Positions 39,201 to 46,717 of a DNA stretch of 64,000 nt are shown here, in pieces. Made by a program: the position numbers and the translations under genes. Numbering within the stretch: position 1 is the first letter of the stretch; every line of letters begins with the position of its first letter. Below the pieces are notes generated by a model, which was not told where the DNA came from, did no database searches, and saw only the letters and a list, made by a program, of their open reading frames with translations. Source of the DNA: Streptomyces sp. HUAS 15-9 (GTDB lineage: Bacteria > Actinomycetota > Actinomycetes > Streptomycetales > Streptomycetaceae). The stretch lies in contig NZ_CP106798.1 of NCBI RefSeq assembly GCF_025642155.1, positions 1,798,001 through 1,862,000 of the forward strand, written 5' to 3'.

Positions 39201-40155
39201 CCTGACCACCGTCGGCGACGGGGCCTTCCTGGCGGACGACACGCTGACGGCGCCGTACGAGCTCGGCGGTGGCTGGGTGCGGATCGGGCGTGCGGAGATC
39301 GGGCGGCGGGCGTTCCTCGGGAACTCGGGGATGACCGCGCCGGGGCGGAGCGTGCCGGACGGCGGTCTGGTCGGTGTGCTGTCGGCGACTCCGAAGAAGG
39401 CCAAGAAGGGCACTTCGTACCTGGGGCTGCCGCCGGTGAAGCTGCCGCGCAGCGCGAGCGACGGCGACCAGAGCCGTACGTACGAGCCGCCGGCCCGGCT
39501 GCTGTGGGCGCGCGGGCTGGTGGAGCTCTGCCGGATCGTGCCGGTGTTCTGCTCGGCGGCGCTGGCCGTGCTGACGGTGGCGGCGCTGTGCGCGCTCGGG
39601 GCATGGGCCCCGCTGCTGTCGGGTCTCGTACTGCTCGCGGCCGGAGCGACGGCGGCGGTCGTGTCGATCGTGGCGAAGTGGCTGCTGGTGGGGCGGCACC
39701 GCAGCGGGGAGCATCCGCTGTGGAGCTCCTTCGTGTGGCGCAACGAGCTGGCGGACACGTTCGTCGAGGTCGTGGCCGTGCCGTGGCTGGCCGGATCCGT
39801 GCCGGGCACGCCGCTGATGACGGCATGGCTGCGGGGGCTCGGCGCCCGGGTCGGCAGGGGCGTGTGGGTGGAGAGCTACTGGCTGCCGGAGACGGACCTG
39901 GTGACCCTGGAGGACGCCGCCACCGTCAATCGTGGCTGCGTGCTCCAGACACACCTCTTCCACGACCGGATCTTGCGGACGGATACTGTTGTTCTCCGTG
40001 AGGGCGCCACGCTGGGCCCTGGCGGGATCGTGCTGCCCGGCAGCACGGTCGGGGCCCGTACGACGCTGGGTCCCGCGTCGCTCGTCATGGCCGCGGAGTC
40101 CGTCCCGGACGACACCCGCTGGCTCGGCAATCCGATCGAGGCATGGCGGCCCTGA
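36289..40155 (+). CDS. Pls/PosA-family single-module NRPS with membrane C-terminal domain
   Basis: A protein of 1288 residues. An adenylation domain (about 30-510) has core motifs WIIFTSGSTGKPKGV, FDASCEEMW, NTYGPTEATV, YRSGDLV, GRADEQIKLGGRR and the Lys in TRTSGKVDR. A carrier domain follows (FFAIGGGSLAAAQ, Ser near 549). The C-terminal ~700 residues have about six membrane segments interleaved with left-handed beta-helix-like repeats. This A-T-membrane layout is that of epsilon-poly-lysine synthetase (Pls) and poly-ornithine synthetase (PosA), which make cationic isopeptides without condensation or thioesterase domains. The substrate is not proven. ATG 36289 follows GAGGA. It overlaps the M1 peptidase gene by 13 bp. 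Confidence 0.9.
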   Translation: MAAIQEGSALGLLDEEIREQFGDTARFSAGAAASPRTLVDVFDASVRSYPDEPALDDGTTQLTYRALAVEVERLRLRLAEAGVGLGDRVGVRVPSGTNELYVAVLAVLAAGAAYVPVDAEDPDERAELVFGEARVRAVIGAGHRITVGGSSEVPAARPGIEHDAWIIFTSGSTGKPKGVAVTHRSATAFVDAEAALFLVEEPIGPGDRVMAGLSVAFDASCEEMWLAWRYGACLVPVPRSQVRSGADLGPWLVEQEITVVSTVPTLAALWEPETLNDVRLLIFGGEACPPELVQRLVTEGREVWNTYGPTEATVVACAALMTGEEPVRIGLPLGGWELAVVDEAGEPVPMGGSGQLVIGGVGLARYLDAEKDAEKYAPLESLGWERAYRSGDLVKADPEGLIFLGRADEQIKLGGRRIELGEVDAALQALPGVAGAAAAVRTARGGNQLLVGYVVIQDGWDHAAAVEKLRAELPAALVPLLAPVDELPTRTSGKVDRAALPWPLDGLETGGKTEQLYGTEAWLAEQWTEVLGIPVTSASDDFFAIGGGSLAAAQLTTRLRTRYPSAAVLDVYQQPTLRKLARRLEASAHDDGARRTVAPVPVRAQIIQLLLLVPLYTLLGLRWTVALAALGNLLPGYSWLPTAPWWLIAAGAVLLFSPPGRIALAAGGARLLLRGVRPGRYPRGGSAHLRLWTAERLAEFTGATTLTGSWLERYARALGAKVGQDVDLHSLPPVTGMLKLGRGAAVESEVDLSGYWLDGDRLEVGPVKVGAHAVVGTRSMLFPGARVGKRAEVAPGSAVTGQIPTGQRWAGAPAVKLGKAKRSWPKERPQRGTYWRVMYGVTGVALSALPVSAAVAAVLVAGVFVTPGAGLGEALRGAALALVPATLAFGLAYALKILIAVRLLSVGLREGTHPTHSRIGWQAWTVTQLMDRSRETLFPLYAGLVTPVWLRLLGMRIGRGAEVSTVLALPSLTTVGDGAFLADDTLTAPYELGGGWVRIGRAEIGRRAFLGNSGMTAPGRSVPDGGLVGVLSATPKKAKKGTSYLGLPPVKLPRSASDGDQSRTYEPPARLLWARGLVELCRIVPVFCSAALAVLTVAALCALGAWAPLLSGLVLLAAGATAAVVSIVAKWLLVGRHRSGEHPLWSSFVWRNELADTFVEVVAVPWLAGSVPGTPLMTAWLRGLGARVGRGVWVESYWLPETDLVTLEDAATVNRGCVLQTHLFHDRILRTDTVVLREGATLGPGGIVLPGSTVGARTTLGPASLVMAAESVPDDTRWLGNPIEAWRP

Positions 40156-41588
40156 ACGCGGGCCACTCGGCGCCGGTGGGCGGTGCACCGGCGAAGTCGA
40201 GTGGTGGCACAGTGCAGGGAGCGAACGCGGCAGTGGCAGTTCAGCAGTCAGTGGGCCGGGACCCGTACTTCCCGGACAACGGTGACCCCCGCTACCGGGT
40301 GCACCGCTACGAACTCACGCTGGACTACCGTCCCGGCCCCAACCGGCTGGCCGGCACGGCCCGGATCAACGCCATCGCGGGGCGCTCGACGCTCGCCGAA
40401 TTCCAGCTGAACCTGGCCGACTTCAAGATCGGCCGGGTGCGGGTGGACGGCCGGCAGCCGCACTACACGCACCGCGGCGGCCGGCTGCGGATCCGTCCGG
40501 TGAAGCCACTGCGGGCCGGGGCCGCCTTCACCGTCGAGGTGCACTGGTCGGGCAACCCCAGGCCGGTGCCCAGCCCCTGGGGCGGGATCGGCTGGGAGGA
40601 GCTGGACGACGGGGCGCTGGTGGCGAGCCAGCCGATCGGGGCGCCGTCCTGGTACCCGTGCAACGACCGGCCCGCCGACAAGGCGTCCTACCTCATCTCG
40701 GTGACCACGCCGTCGGCGTACTCGGTGGTCGCGGGCGGGCGTCTGCTGACCCGTACGACGAAGGCCTCGACGACCACCTGGGTGTACGAGCAGTCGGCGC
40801 CCACGTCGAGCTATCTGGTCGGGCTGGCGATCGGCAAGTACCAGACGGTGCTGCTGGGCGACCCGGGGCCGGGCGGGGTGCCGCAGCACGGGCACATCCC
40901 GGCACAGCTGCTCCCGGAGTTCTCCCGGGACTTCGCGCGGCAGCCCGCGATGATGGAGCTGTTCCAGGAGCTGTTCGGGCCGTACCCGTTCGACGAGTAC
41001 GCGGTCGCGGTGACCGAGGAGGAGCTCGATGTGCCGGTCGAGGCACAGGGGTTGTCGTTGTTCGGCGCCAACCACGTGGACGGAGCGCGGGGTTCGGAGC
41101 GGCTGGTCGCGCACGAGCTGGCGCACCAGTGGTTCGGCAACTGTCTGTCCATCGCCGACTGGCGGCACATCTGGCTGAACGAGGGCTTCGCCAAGTACGC
41201 GGAATGGCTGTGGTCGGAGCGTTCGGGCGGCCGCAGTACACAGCAACTCGCCGCGACCGCCCACCGGTTGCTGTCCACGCTGCCGCAGGACCTTCGGCTG
41301 GCCGACCCGGGCCGCAAGTCGATGTTCGACGACCGGCTCTACGAGCGCGGCGGCCTGGCGATCCACGCGGTGCGCTGCGCGCTGGGCGACGACGCGTTCT
41401 TCCTGATGCTGCGCAGCTGGGTACGGCTGCACCGCAACGGGGTGGTGTCCACACCGATGTTCAGCGCACACGTGGCCCGCTTCGCGGACGACCCCCTGGA
41501 CGGCCTGTTCGAGGCGTGGCTGCACCGGGGGGCGCTGCCACCGCTGCCGACCTTGACCGCACAGCGGGGGACGGCGGACTCGGCCTGA
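40143..41588 (+). CDS. M1 family aminopeptidase
   Basis: A protein of 481 residues with the M1 zinc site HELAHQWFGN and, 19 residues on, NEGFAKYAEW (third ligand Glu); the exopeptidase motif here reads PVEAQGLSLF in place of GAMEN. It lacks the long C-terminal domains, so it is a short M1 enzyme. The true start could be ATG 40143, overlapping the synthetase, or a later GTG near 40230 before GRDPYFPDNGDPRYRVHRYEL. Coupling to the Pls/PosA-like gene suggests it trims, degrades or gives immunity to that product, as peptidases do in poly-lysine producers; this is inference. Confidence 0.88.
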   Translation: MAALNAGHSAPVGGAPAKSSGGTVQGANAAVAVQQSVGRDPYFPDNGDPRYRVHRYELTLDYRPGPNRLAGTARINAIAGRSTLAEFQLNLADFKIGRVRVDGRQPHYTHRGGRLRIRPVKPLRAGAAFTVEVHWSGNPRPVPSPWGGIGWEELDDGALVASQPIGAPSWYPCNDRPADKASYLISVTTPSAYSVVAGGRLLTRTTKASTTTWVYEQSAPTSSYLVGLAIGKYQTVLLGDPGPGGVPQHGHIPAQLLPEFSRDFARQPAMMELFQELFGPYPFDEYAVAVTEEELDVPVEAQGLSLFGANHVDGARGSERLVAHELAHQWFGNCLSIADWRHIWLNEGFAKYAEWLWSERSGGRSTQQLAATAHRLLSTLPQDLRLADPGRKSMFDDRLYERGGLAIHAVRCALGDDAFFLMLRSWVRLHRNGVVSTPMFSAHVARFADDPLDGLFEAWLHRGALPPLPTLTAQRGTADSA

Positions 41589-41800
41589 GCTGGGGTGCGC
41601 TCCAACAGGGGTGCTGTCCCAGGGGGTTGAGCAGTCATGGTGTCCCAGTGGGCCCGGGGGGCCGAGCGGCGTCCACGCAGGAAGACATGTCCCCGGCGGG
41701 GGCCGGTACCCACCGTGGCCCGTGCACGGCTGGGGAGCCGTCCAAAGGGCCCCGAGGTCCGCGCGGACCTGCCGCTCTCCGTCGCGGCACAATAGGGGCC

Positions 41801-42205
41801 GTGTCCCGACGTACCGCCCGCCCCACGAAGCCCGTGTCCACCTGTCCCTGTGGTCTGTCCGAACCGTACGAGAAGTGTTGCGGCCGGTATCACTCCGGTG
41901 GGGCGGTCGCGCCGACCGCCGAGGCGCTCATGCGGTCGCGGTACAGCGCCTTCGTGAAGGGGGACCGTGCGTATCTGCTGCGGACTTGGCATCCGCGTAC
42001 CCGGCCGGCGCGGTTGGATCTCGACCCGGACATGACGTGGACCGGGCTTGAGGTGCTGGGTGCGACGGAGGGGTCGGCCTTTCACAGCAGTGGGACCGTG
42101 ACCTTCCGGGCGTCCTACCGGGGCGGCTCGCTGCACGAGCGGAGCCGGTTCGAGCGGGCCGACGGGGTGTGGGTGTATGTCGACGGGGAGTTCCTCGGCG
42201 AGTAG
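41801..42205 (+). CDS. YchJ-like UPF0225 protein with SEC-C motif
   Basis: A protein of 134 residues. The N-terminal zinc-binding SEC-C-type motif is CPCGLSEPYEKCCG, then an NTF2-like YchJ domain (TAEALMRSRYSAFVKGD, YLLRTWHPRTRP). I recall the S. coelicolor ortholog as UPF0225 protein SCO1677. Function unknown. GTG 41801 lacks a ribosome site but has CACAAT 7 nt upstream, fitting a leaderless message. Its stop is 2 bp from the convergent gntR stop. Confidence 0.88.
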   Translation: MSRRTARPTKPVSTCPCGLSEPYEKCCGRYHSGGAVAPTAEALMRSRYSAFVKGDRAYLLRTWHPRTRPARLDLDPDMTWTGLEVLGATEGSAFHSSGTVTFRASYRGGSLHERSRFERADGVWVYVDGEFLGE

Positions 42206-42207
42206 GC

Positions 42208-42909
42208 CTACGGCGCCAGGATGTCCAGTTCCTGGAGGGCGCCCGTGGTGATCTCCCGGGTCAGTTGCTCGGCGCGGGCCGCGTCGCCCGCGCGTACCGC
42301 CTCCGCGACCTGGACGTGCAGGGTGACGGCGGCCGGGTCGGGGTCCTCGAACATGATCTCGTGGTGGGTACGGCCCGTGAGGACCTCGGCGACGACATCC
42401 CCGAGGCGGGCGAACATCTCGTTGCCGGAGGCGGCGAGGATGACGCGGTGGAAGGCGATGTCGTGGACGAGGTAGCCCGCGAGCCGGTGGCCGCGTGAGT
42501 TGGCCACCATGCCGAGCGCGCACTCGGTGAGCTGGGCGCACTGCTCCGCCGTCGCGTTCTTCGCCGCGAGGCCCGCCGCGACCGGTTCGACCGCCGAGCG
42601 CAGCACCGTCAGCGAGCGCAGTTGGTGCGGGCGGTCGGCGCCCTCCAGACGCCAGCGGATCACCTGCGGGTCGTAGACGTTCCACTCGGCCTTGGGGCGG
42701 ACCGTCACGCCCACCCGGCGGCGGGACTCGACCAGGTGCATGGACTCCAGGACACGCACCGCCTCGCGCATCACCGACCGTGACACCTCGAACTGCTGCG
42801 CCATCTCGTCCGTGCGCAGAACGCTGCCCGGCGGGTACTCGCCCGCCGTGATGGCGGGGCCGAGGGAGTCCAGTACATGGCCGTGCAGACCCCGGCCCGG
42901 TGTGCTCAT
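42208..42909 (-). CDS. gntR: Gluconate operon repressor, GntR family (FadR/FCD type)
   Basis: A protein of 233 residues: winged helix (ITAGEYPPGSVLRTDEMAQQ, FEVSRSVMREAVRVLE, RRRVGVTV) and FCD ligand domain with metal-type His residues (HDIAFHRVIL, LHVQVAEA). It is divergent from gntK-gntP. In Streptomyces this regulator represses the gluconate genes and is released by gluconate or 6-phosphogluconate. ATG 42909 begins MSTPGRGLHG. The 178-bp divergent region contains an 11-bp palindrome. Confidence 0.9.
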   Translation of the reverse strand: MSTPGRGLHGHVLDSLGPAITAGEYPPGSVLRTDEMAQQFEVSRSVMREAVRVLESMHLVESRRRVGVTVRPKAEWNVYDPQVIRWRLEGADRPHQLRSLTVLRSAVEPVAAGLAAKNATAEQCAQLTECALGMVANSRGHRLAGYLVHDIAFHRVILAASGNEMFARLGDVVAEVLTGRTHHEIMFEDPDPAAVTLHVQVAEAVRAGDAARAEQLTREITTGALQELDILAP

Positions 42910-42943
42910 GCACTCAGCGTACAGAGTGGATCACTGAGATAAA

Positions 42944-42954
42944 AAGTCAGACTT
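42944..42954. promoter_or_regulatory. Palindrome in the gntR-gntK intergenic region
   Basis: AAGTCAGACTT is a perfect 11-bp palindrome inside the AT-rich segment 42935-42975. It is a plausible GntR operator serving both divergent promoters. Confidence 0.5.
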
Positions 42955-43036
42955 ATACATCACACACTCTTGAATTCGTCGTACCTAATGCGCTTCAGTG
43001 TGGCCGACGCCGGATGTCGGACGCCGGCGTCGCTTG

Positions 43037-43078
43037 TCGAGGAAGACAGCTCGAGGAAGACAGCTCGAGGAAGACAGC
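43037..43078 (+). repeat. Three exact 14-bp tandem repeats in the gntK leader
   Basis: TCGAGGAAGACAGC occurs at 43037-43050, 43051-43064 and 43065-43078 with no mismatch. Each unit carries a Shine-Dalgarno-like GAGGAAG. The last ends 9 nt before the gntK ATG (43088), overlapping its ribosome site region. Confidence 0.9.
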
Positions 43079-43087
43079 GAGGCAGTG

Positions 43088-43606
43088 ATGCGTACCCCGC
43101 ACGTCGTCGTGGTGATGGGCGTCGCCGGCACGGGCAAGACCACGATCGGTCCCCTGCTCGCCGCCCGGCTCGGCGTCCCGTACGCCGAGGGCGACAACTT
43201 CCACCCGCAGGCCAACATCGACAAGATGTCGGCCGGGATCCCGCTCGGCGACGAGGACAGGTGGCCGTGGCTCGACGCCATCGGCGCCTGGGCGGACGGG
43301 CGGCGCGGGCTCGGCGGGGTGGTCAGCAGCTCGGCGCTGAAGCGGTCGTACCGCGACCGGCTCAGGGCGACGGCACCCGGCATCGTGTTCGTGCATCTCA
43401 CGGGCGACCGGAAGCTCATCGAGGGCCGCATGTCCCACCGGCAGGGCCATTTCATGCCGGCCACGCTGCTGGACTCCCAGTTCGCCACGCTCCAGCCGCT
43501 CCAGCCGGACGAGGCGGGCGTCGCCGTGGATGTCTCCGGGTCCCCGGAGGAGATCACCGAGCGGGCCGCCAAGGCGCTGGACGCACTTCCCGACGAACCG
43601 CGGTAA
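43088..43606 (+). CDS. gntK: Gluconokinase
   Basis: A protein of 172 residues, normal for the thermoresistant gluconokinase family. It phosphorylates D-gluconate to 6-phosphogluconate. The P-loop VMGVAGTGKTTIG is at about 8-20; EGDNFHPQANIDKM and SHRQGHFMP are family motifs for substrate binding. ATG 43088 is preceded by GAGG; the frame open upstream runs through the 14-bp repeats. It is followed by gntP 92 bp later, likely one operon under GntR. Confidence 0.95.
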   Translation: MRTPHVVVVMGVAGTGKTTIGPLLAARLGVPYAEGDNFHPQANIDKMSAGIPLGDEDRWPWLDAIGAWADGRRGLGGVVSSSALKRSYRDRLRATAPGIVFVHLTGDRKLIEGRMSHRQGHFMPATLLDSQFATLQPLQPDEAGVAVDVSGSPEEITERAAKALDALPDEPR

Positions 43607-43698
43607 CACTCCCGCGGCAACACCTCCGCCGCCCCGCGGCAGCACCCCCCACCGCAGCAACACCCTTCCCCAGTCCCCCGTATCCGCAAGGGAACCCC

Positions 43699-45096
43699 GT
43701 GACCAGACTCAGCGTCGAGATGCTGGCAGCGGACACCGTCGAGCCGATCACCTCGGCCGGCCATGCCCAGCTGGGCATCGCCGTGCTGGCCGGTATCGCC
43801 GTCATCGTCCTGCTCATCACCAAGTTCAAGCTCCATGCCTTCCTGGCGCTGACCATCGGGTCGCTCGCGCTGGGCGCGTTCGCCGGGGCGCCGCTCGACA
43901 AGGCGATCGTCAGTTTCACCACCGGGCTCGGCACCACGGTCGCCGGCGTCGGTGTGCTCATCGCGCTGGGCGCGATCCTCGGCAAACTGCTCGCCGACTC
44001 GGGCGGCGCGGACCAGATCGTCGACACGATCCTCGCCAGGGCGGGCGGCCGGGCGATGCCGTGGGCGATGGTGCTGATCGCCTCAGTGGTCGGTCTGCCG
44101 CTGTTCTTCGAGGTCGGCATCGTGCTGCTGATCCCGGTGGTCCTGATGGTCGCCAAGCGCGGCAACTACTCCCTTATGCGCATCGGCGTCCCGGCGCTCG
44201 CGGGCCTGTCCGTGATGCACGGTCTGGTGCCGCCGCACCCCGGGCCGCTGGTCGCGATCGACGCGGTCAAGGCCAACCTGGGTGTCACGCTCGCGCTCGG
44301 CGTCCTGGTCGCGATACCCACGGTGATCATCGCCGGTCCGCTGTTCTCCAAGGTCGCTGCCCGCTGGGTGGACGTGCCGGCTCCGGAGCGCATGATCCCG
44401 CAGCGCCCCTCCGAGGAACTGGAGAAGCGCCCCGGCTTCGGCGTCACCCTCGGCACGATCTTGCTGCCGGTCGTCCTGATGCTGGCCAAGGCACTGGTGG
44501 ACATCGTCGTCGACGATCCGGCGCACCTGGTGCAGCGCGTCTTCGACGTCATCGGCTCTCCGCTGATCGCCCTGCTCACGGCGGTGATCGTCGGCATGTT
44601 CACGTTGGGCAGGCCGGCCGGCTTCAGCAAGGACCGGATCTCGCGGACGGTCGAGAAGGGTCTCGCTCCCATCGCGGGCATCCTGCTCATCGTCGGCGCG
44701 GGCGGCGGCTTCAAGCAGACGCTGATCGACAGCGGTGTCGGTCAGATGATCCTGGACATCTCCAGGGACTGGTCGATACCGGCCCTGCTGCTGGCCTGGC
44801 TGATCGCGGTGGCGATCCGGCTGGCGACGGGTTCGGCCACGGTGGCGACCGTCTCGGCGGCGGGCCTGGTGGCCCCGCTGGCCGCCGACATGTCGACGAC
44901 CCACGCGGCCCTGCTGGTCCTGGCCATCGGCGCCGGATCGCTCTTCCTCAGCCATGTCAACGACGCCGGATTCTGGCTGGTGAAGGAGTACTTCGGCCTC
45001 AGCGTCGGCCAGAACCTGAAGACCTGGTCGGTCATGGAGTGCATCATCTCGGTGGTCGCGGGCGGCCTGGTCCTCCTGCTGTCCCTGGTGATCTAG
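43699..45096 (+). CDS. gntP: Gluconate:H+ symporter
   Basis: A protein of 465 residues of the GntP permease family, with about 12 hydrophobic segments. Recognisable family stretches: LIALGAILGKLLADSGGAD, GLPLFFEVGIVLL, GLVPPHPGPLVAI and SHVNDAGFWLVKEY. It imports gluconate for GntK. GTG 43699 follows AAGGGAA. The 92-bp gap to gntK is rich in CACC and has no terminator. Confidence 0.94.
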   Translation: MTRLSVEMLAADTVEPITSAGHAQLGIAVLAGIAVIVLLITKFKLHAFLALTIGSLALGAFAGAPLDKAIVSFTTGLGTTVAGVGVLIALGAILGKLLADSGGADQIVDTILARAGGRAMPWAMVLIASVVGLPLFFEVGIVLLIPVVLMVAKRGNYSLMRIGVPALAGLSVMHGLVPPHPGPLVAIDAVKANLGVTLALGVLVAIPTVIIAGPLFSKVAARWVDVPAPERMIPQRPSEELEKRPGFGVTLGTILLPVVLMLAKALVDIVVDDPAHLVQRVFDVIGSPLIALLTAVIVGMFTLGRPAGFSKDRISRTVEKGLAPIAGILLIVGAGGGFKQTLIDSGVGQMILDISRDWSIPALLLAWLIAVAIRLATGSATVATVSAAGLVAPLAADMSTTHAALLVLAIGAGSLFLSHVNDAGFWLVKEYFGLSVGQNLKTWSVMECIISVVAGGLVLLLSLVI

Positions 45097-45114
45097 CGGC
45101 GGTACGCAATGCCA

Positions 45115-45146
45115 CGGGCGGCGGTCGGGTCATCGACCGCCGCCCG
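45115..45146 (+). terminator. Terminator after gntP
   Basis: A 13-bp perfect stem (45115-45127 with 45134-45146), 6-nt loop, 18 bp after the gntP stop, between convergent gntP and the cytochrome gene. Confidence 0.8.
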
Positions 45147-45232
45147 CGGCGCTGGGCCGGAGGCCGGGCGGGGTGGGGCGGGTGATCGTGGCCTGTCTCA
45201 TGGACAGCACTGCGGTACGGCAACGACCGCCT

Positions 45233-45859
45233 TCAGGGTCGCCACAGCGGATGCTCCCGTTTCGCCCACTCCCGGCTCACCTTGCCGGTGCGCAGACCTC
45301 GGCGGGCCTCCGGATCGGTCAGGGCCATGCCGATGTGGCCCGCGAGGACGACGCCGATGGTGAGGGCCAGCCAGTCGTGGACGAAGGTCGCCGAGGTGCG
45401 CCAGATCAGCGGGGTGAGATGGGTGAACCACATCATCACGCCCGTGGCGAGCATCACCACCGTGGCGCCGGCGATCCACGCGGCGTAGACCTTCTGCCCG
45501 GCGTTGAACTTGCCTGCCGGGCGGGAGGAGGGCCGTTTGTCGCGGACCAGGGCCGCCCGCAGCCAGAGCCGGTCGTGCGGGCCGAACCGGTTGAGGAAGC
45601 CCAGGTCGGTGCGGAAGGCACGGGAGGCCAGGCCGAGCAGGACCGGTACGGGCAGGGCCAGGCCCGCGCACTCGTGGATGCGGACGACCAGTTCGCGGCG
45701 GCCGACCAGGATGGCGAGCTGCGGGATGTAGAGGCAGGCCGCGGTCAGTACGACGATGCCCATCAGGGCGGCCGTGGTGCGGTGGATCCAGCGCTCGGCC
45801 GGAGTGAAGCGGCGGACGCGGGAGTCCGGCGGGGCCGGGGTCTCAGCTCGTAGGCTCAT
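45233..45859 (-). CDS. Membrane cytochrome b561-type subunit
   Basis: A protein of 208 residues with four membrane segments and His residues placed for b-type heme: RWIHRTTAALMG, VVRIHECAGLALP, MMWFTHLTPLI and FVHDWLALTIGVVLAGHIG. It should pass electrons between quinol and the exported molybdoenzyme encoded just upstream, whose gene overlaps it by 17 bp. ATG 45859 is chosen because longer frames run into the upstream gene. Confidence 0.85.
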   Translation of the reverse strand: MSLRAETPAPPDSRVRRFTPAERWIHRTTAALMGIVVLTAACLYIPQLAILVGRRELVVRIHECAGLALPVPVLLGLASRAFRTDLGFLNRFGPHDRLWLRAALVRDKRPSSRPAGKFNAGQKVYAAWIAGATVVMLATGVMMWFTHLTPLIWRTSATFVHDWLALTIGVVLAGHIGMALTDPEARRGLRTGKVSREWAKREHPLWRP

Positions 45860-46601
45860 CGGTCCGTCCGTTCGAGCGGCCCACCCAGGCGTCGACGTCG
45901 TAGCCGAGTCTCTCCCAGTAGCCCGTCTGGACATGGTCCGTGACGGTGATGCCGGAAAGCCACTTGGCGGACTTGTAGAAGTACATGGGGGCCACGTAGA
46001 GGCGGACGGGTCCGCCGTGGTCGTGGCCGATGTCCTTGTCCTGCATGCGCAGGGCGACCAGGACATCGGCGCGGCGGGCCTGCTCCAGGGTGAGGCTCTC
46101 GCTGTAGACGCCGTCGAAGCAGGTGAAGCGGATCGCCCTGGCGCTGCCGCGCACGCCCGCCGCGTCCAGCAGGTCCGAGAGCCGTACACCCTCGAAGGGG
46201 GTGCCCGGGACCCGCCAGCCGGTGACGCACTGGACGTCCTTGACCAGCCGGGTCTGGGGCAGGGCGCGCAGGTCGGCGAGGGTGTAGGCGCGGGGACGGT
46301 CCACGAGTCCGTCGACCGTGAGCCGGTAGTTCCCGGGGTCCTTGTGCGGCACGGACGCGGCGACGGAGTAGTAGCGGAACCCGCCGCCGTTCGGCAGCAG
46401 GCCCGTCAGACCCGTCGGGTCCTTGCCGGACACGGTGCCGAGAAATGCCTCCATGCCGCGCTGCAGGGTGGGGGCGGTGACGACGCCGAGTGCGCCCAGG
46501 CCGATGGTGCCGAGCAGCACACGGCGGCCTATCGGCCGGCCCTCTTCGGACGCCCGCCGCTCCGGTCGCCGCGGCCGCTCCTCGGGTTGTTCGGTGTTCA
46601 C
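45843..46601 (-). CDS. Tat-exported molybdopterin oxidoreductase (sulfite oxidase/MsrP fold)
   Basis: A protein of 252 residues. A twin-arginine signal (IGRRVLLGTIGLGALG) leads to a molybdopterin-binding domain with DLRALPQTRLVKDVQCVTGW, where the Cys should ligate Mo, then GVRLSDLL and FYKSAKWLSGI. Together with the overlapping cytochrome b it forms a YedYZ/MsrPQ-like two-gene unit that reduces or oxidises an extracytoplasmic substrate; which one is unknown. The GTG start at 46601 has no clear ribosome site. Confidence 0.88.
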   Translation of the reverse strand: MNTEQPEERPRRPERRASEEGRPIGRRVLLGTIGLGALGVVTAPTLQRGMEAFLGTVSGKDPTGLTGLLPNGGGFRYYSVAASVPHKDPGNYRLTVDGLVDRPRAYTLADLRALPQTRLVKDVQCVTGWRVPGTPFEGVRLSDLLDAAGVRGSARAIRFTCFDGVYSESLTLEQARRADVLVALRMQDKDIGHDHGGPVRLYVAPMYFYKSAKWLSGITVTDHVQTGYWERLGYDVDAWVGRSNGRTDEPTS

Positions 46602-46717
46602 GTATTCATTCGAGCACTGCGGACCCCGGCGGGACCAGGGAACGCGGGCACAGGTCAGACTTCCGTAATCACTTCTTACGAATCACTTCTTACGCGGGTC
46701 TCTGACGCACGCGCGTC

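Noticed and set aside
36202..40188. A 1328-codon open frame on the minus strand opposite the Pls/PosA gene
   Set aside because: Antisense shadow; the plus frame carries all NRPS core motifs.
35828..41800. Integrative element using tRNA-Leu as attachment site
   Set aside because: No repeat of the tRNA 3' end was found at the right side of the Pls/PosA-M1 segment, and no integrase or excisionase gene is present.
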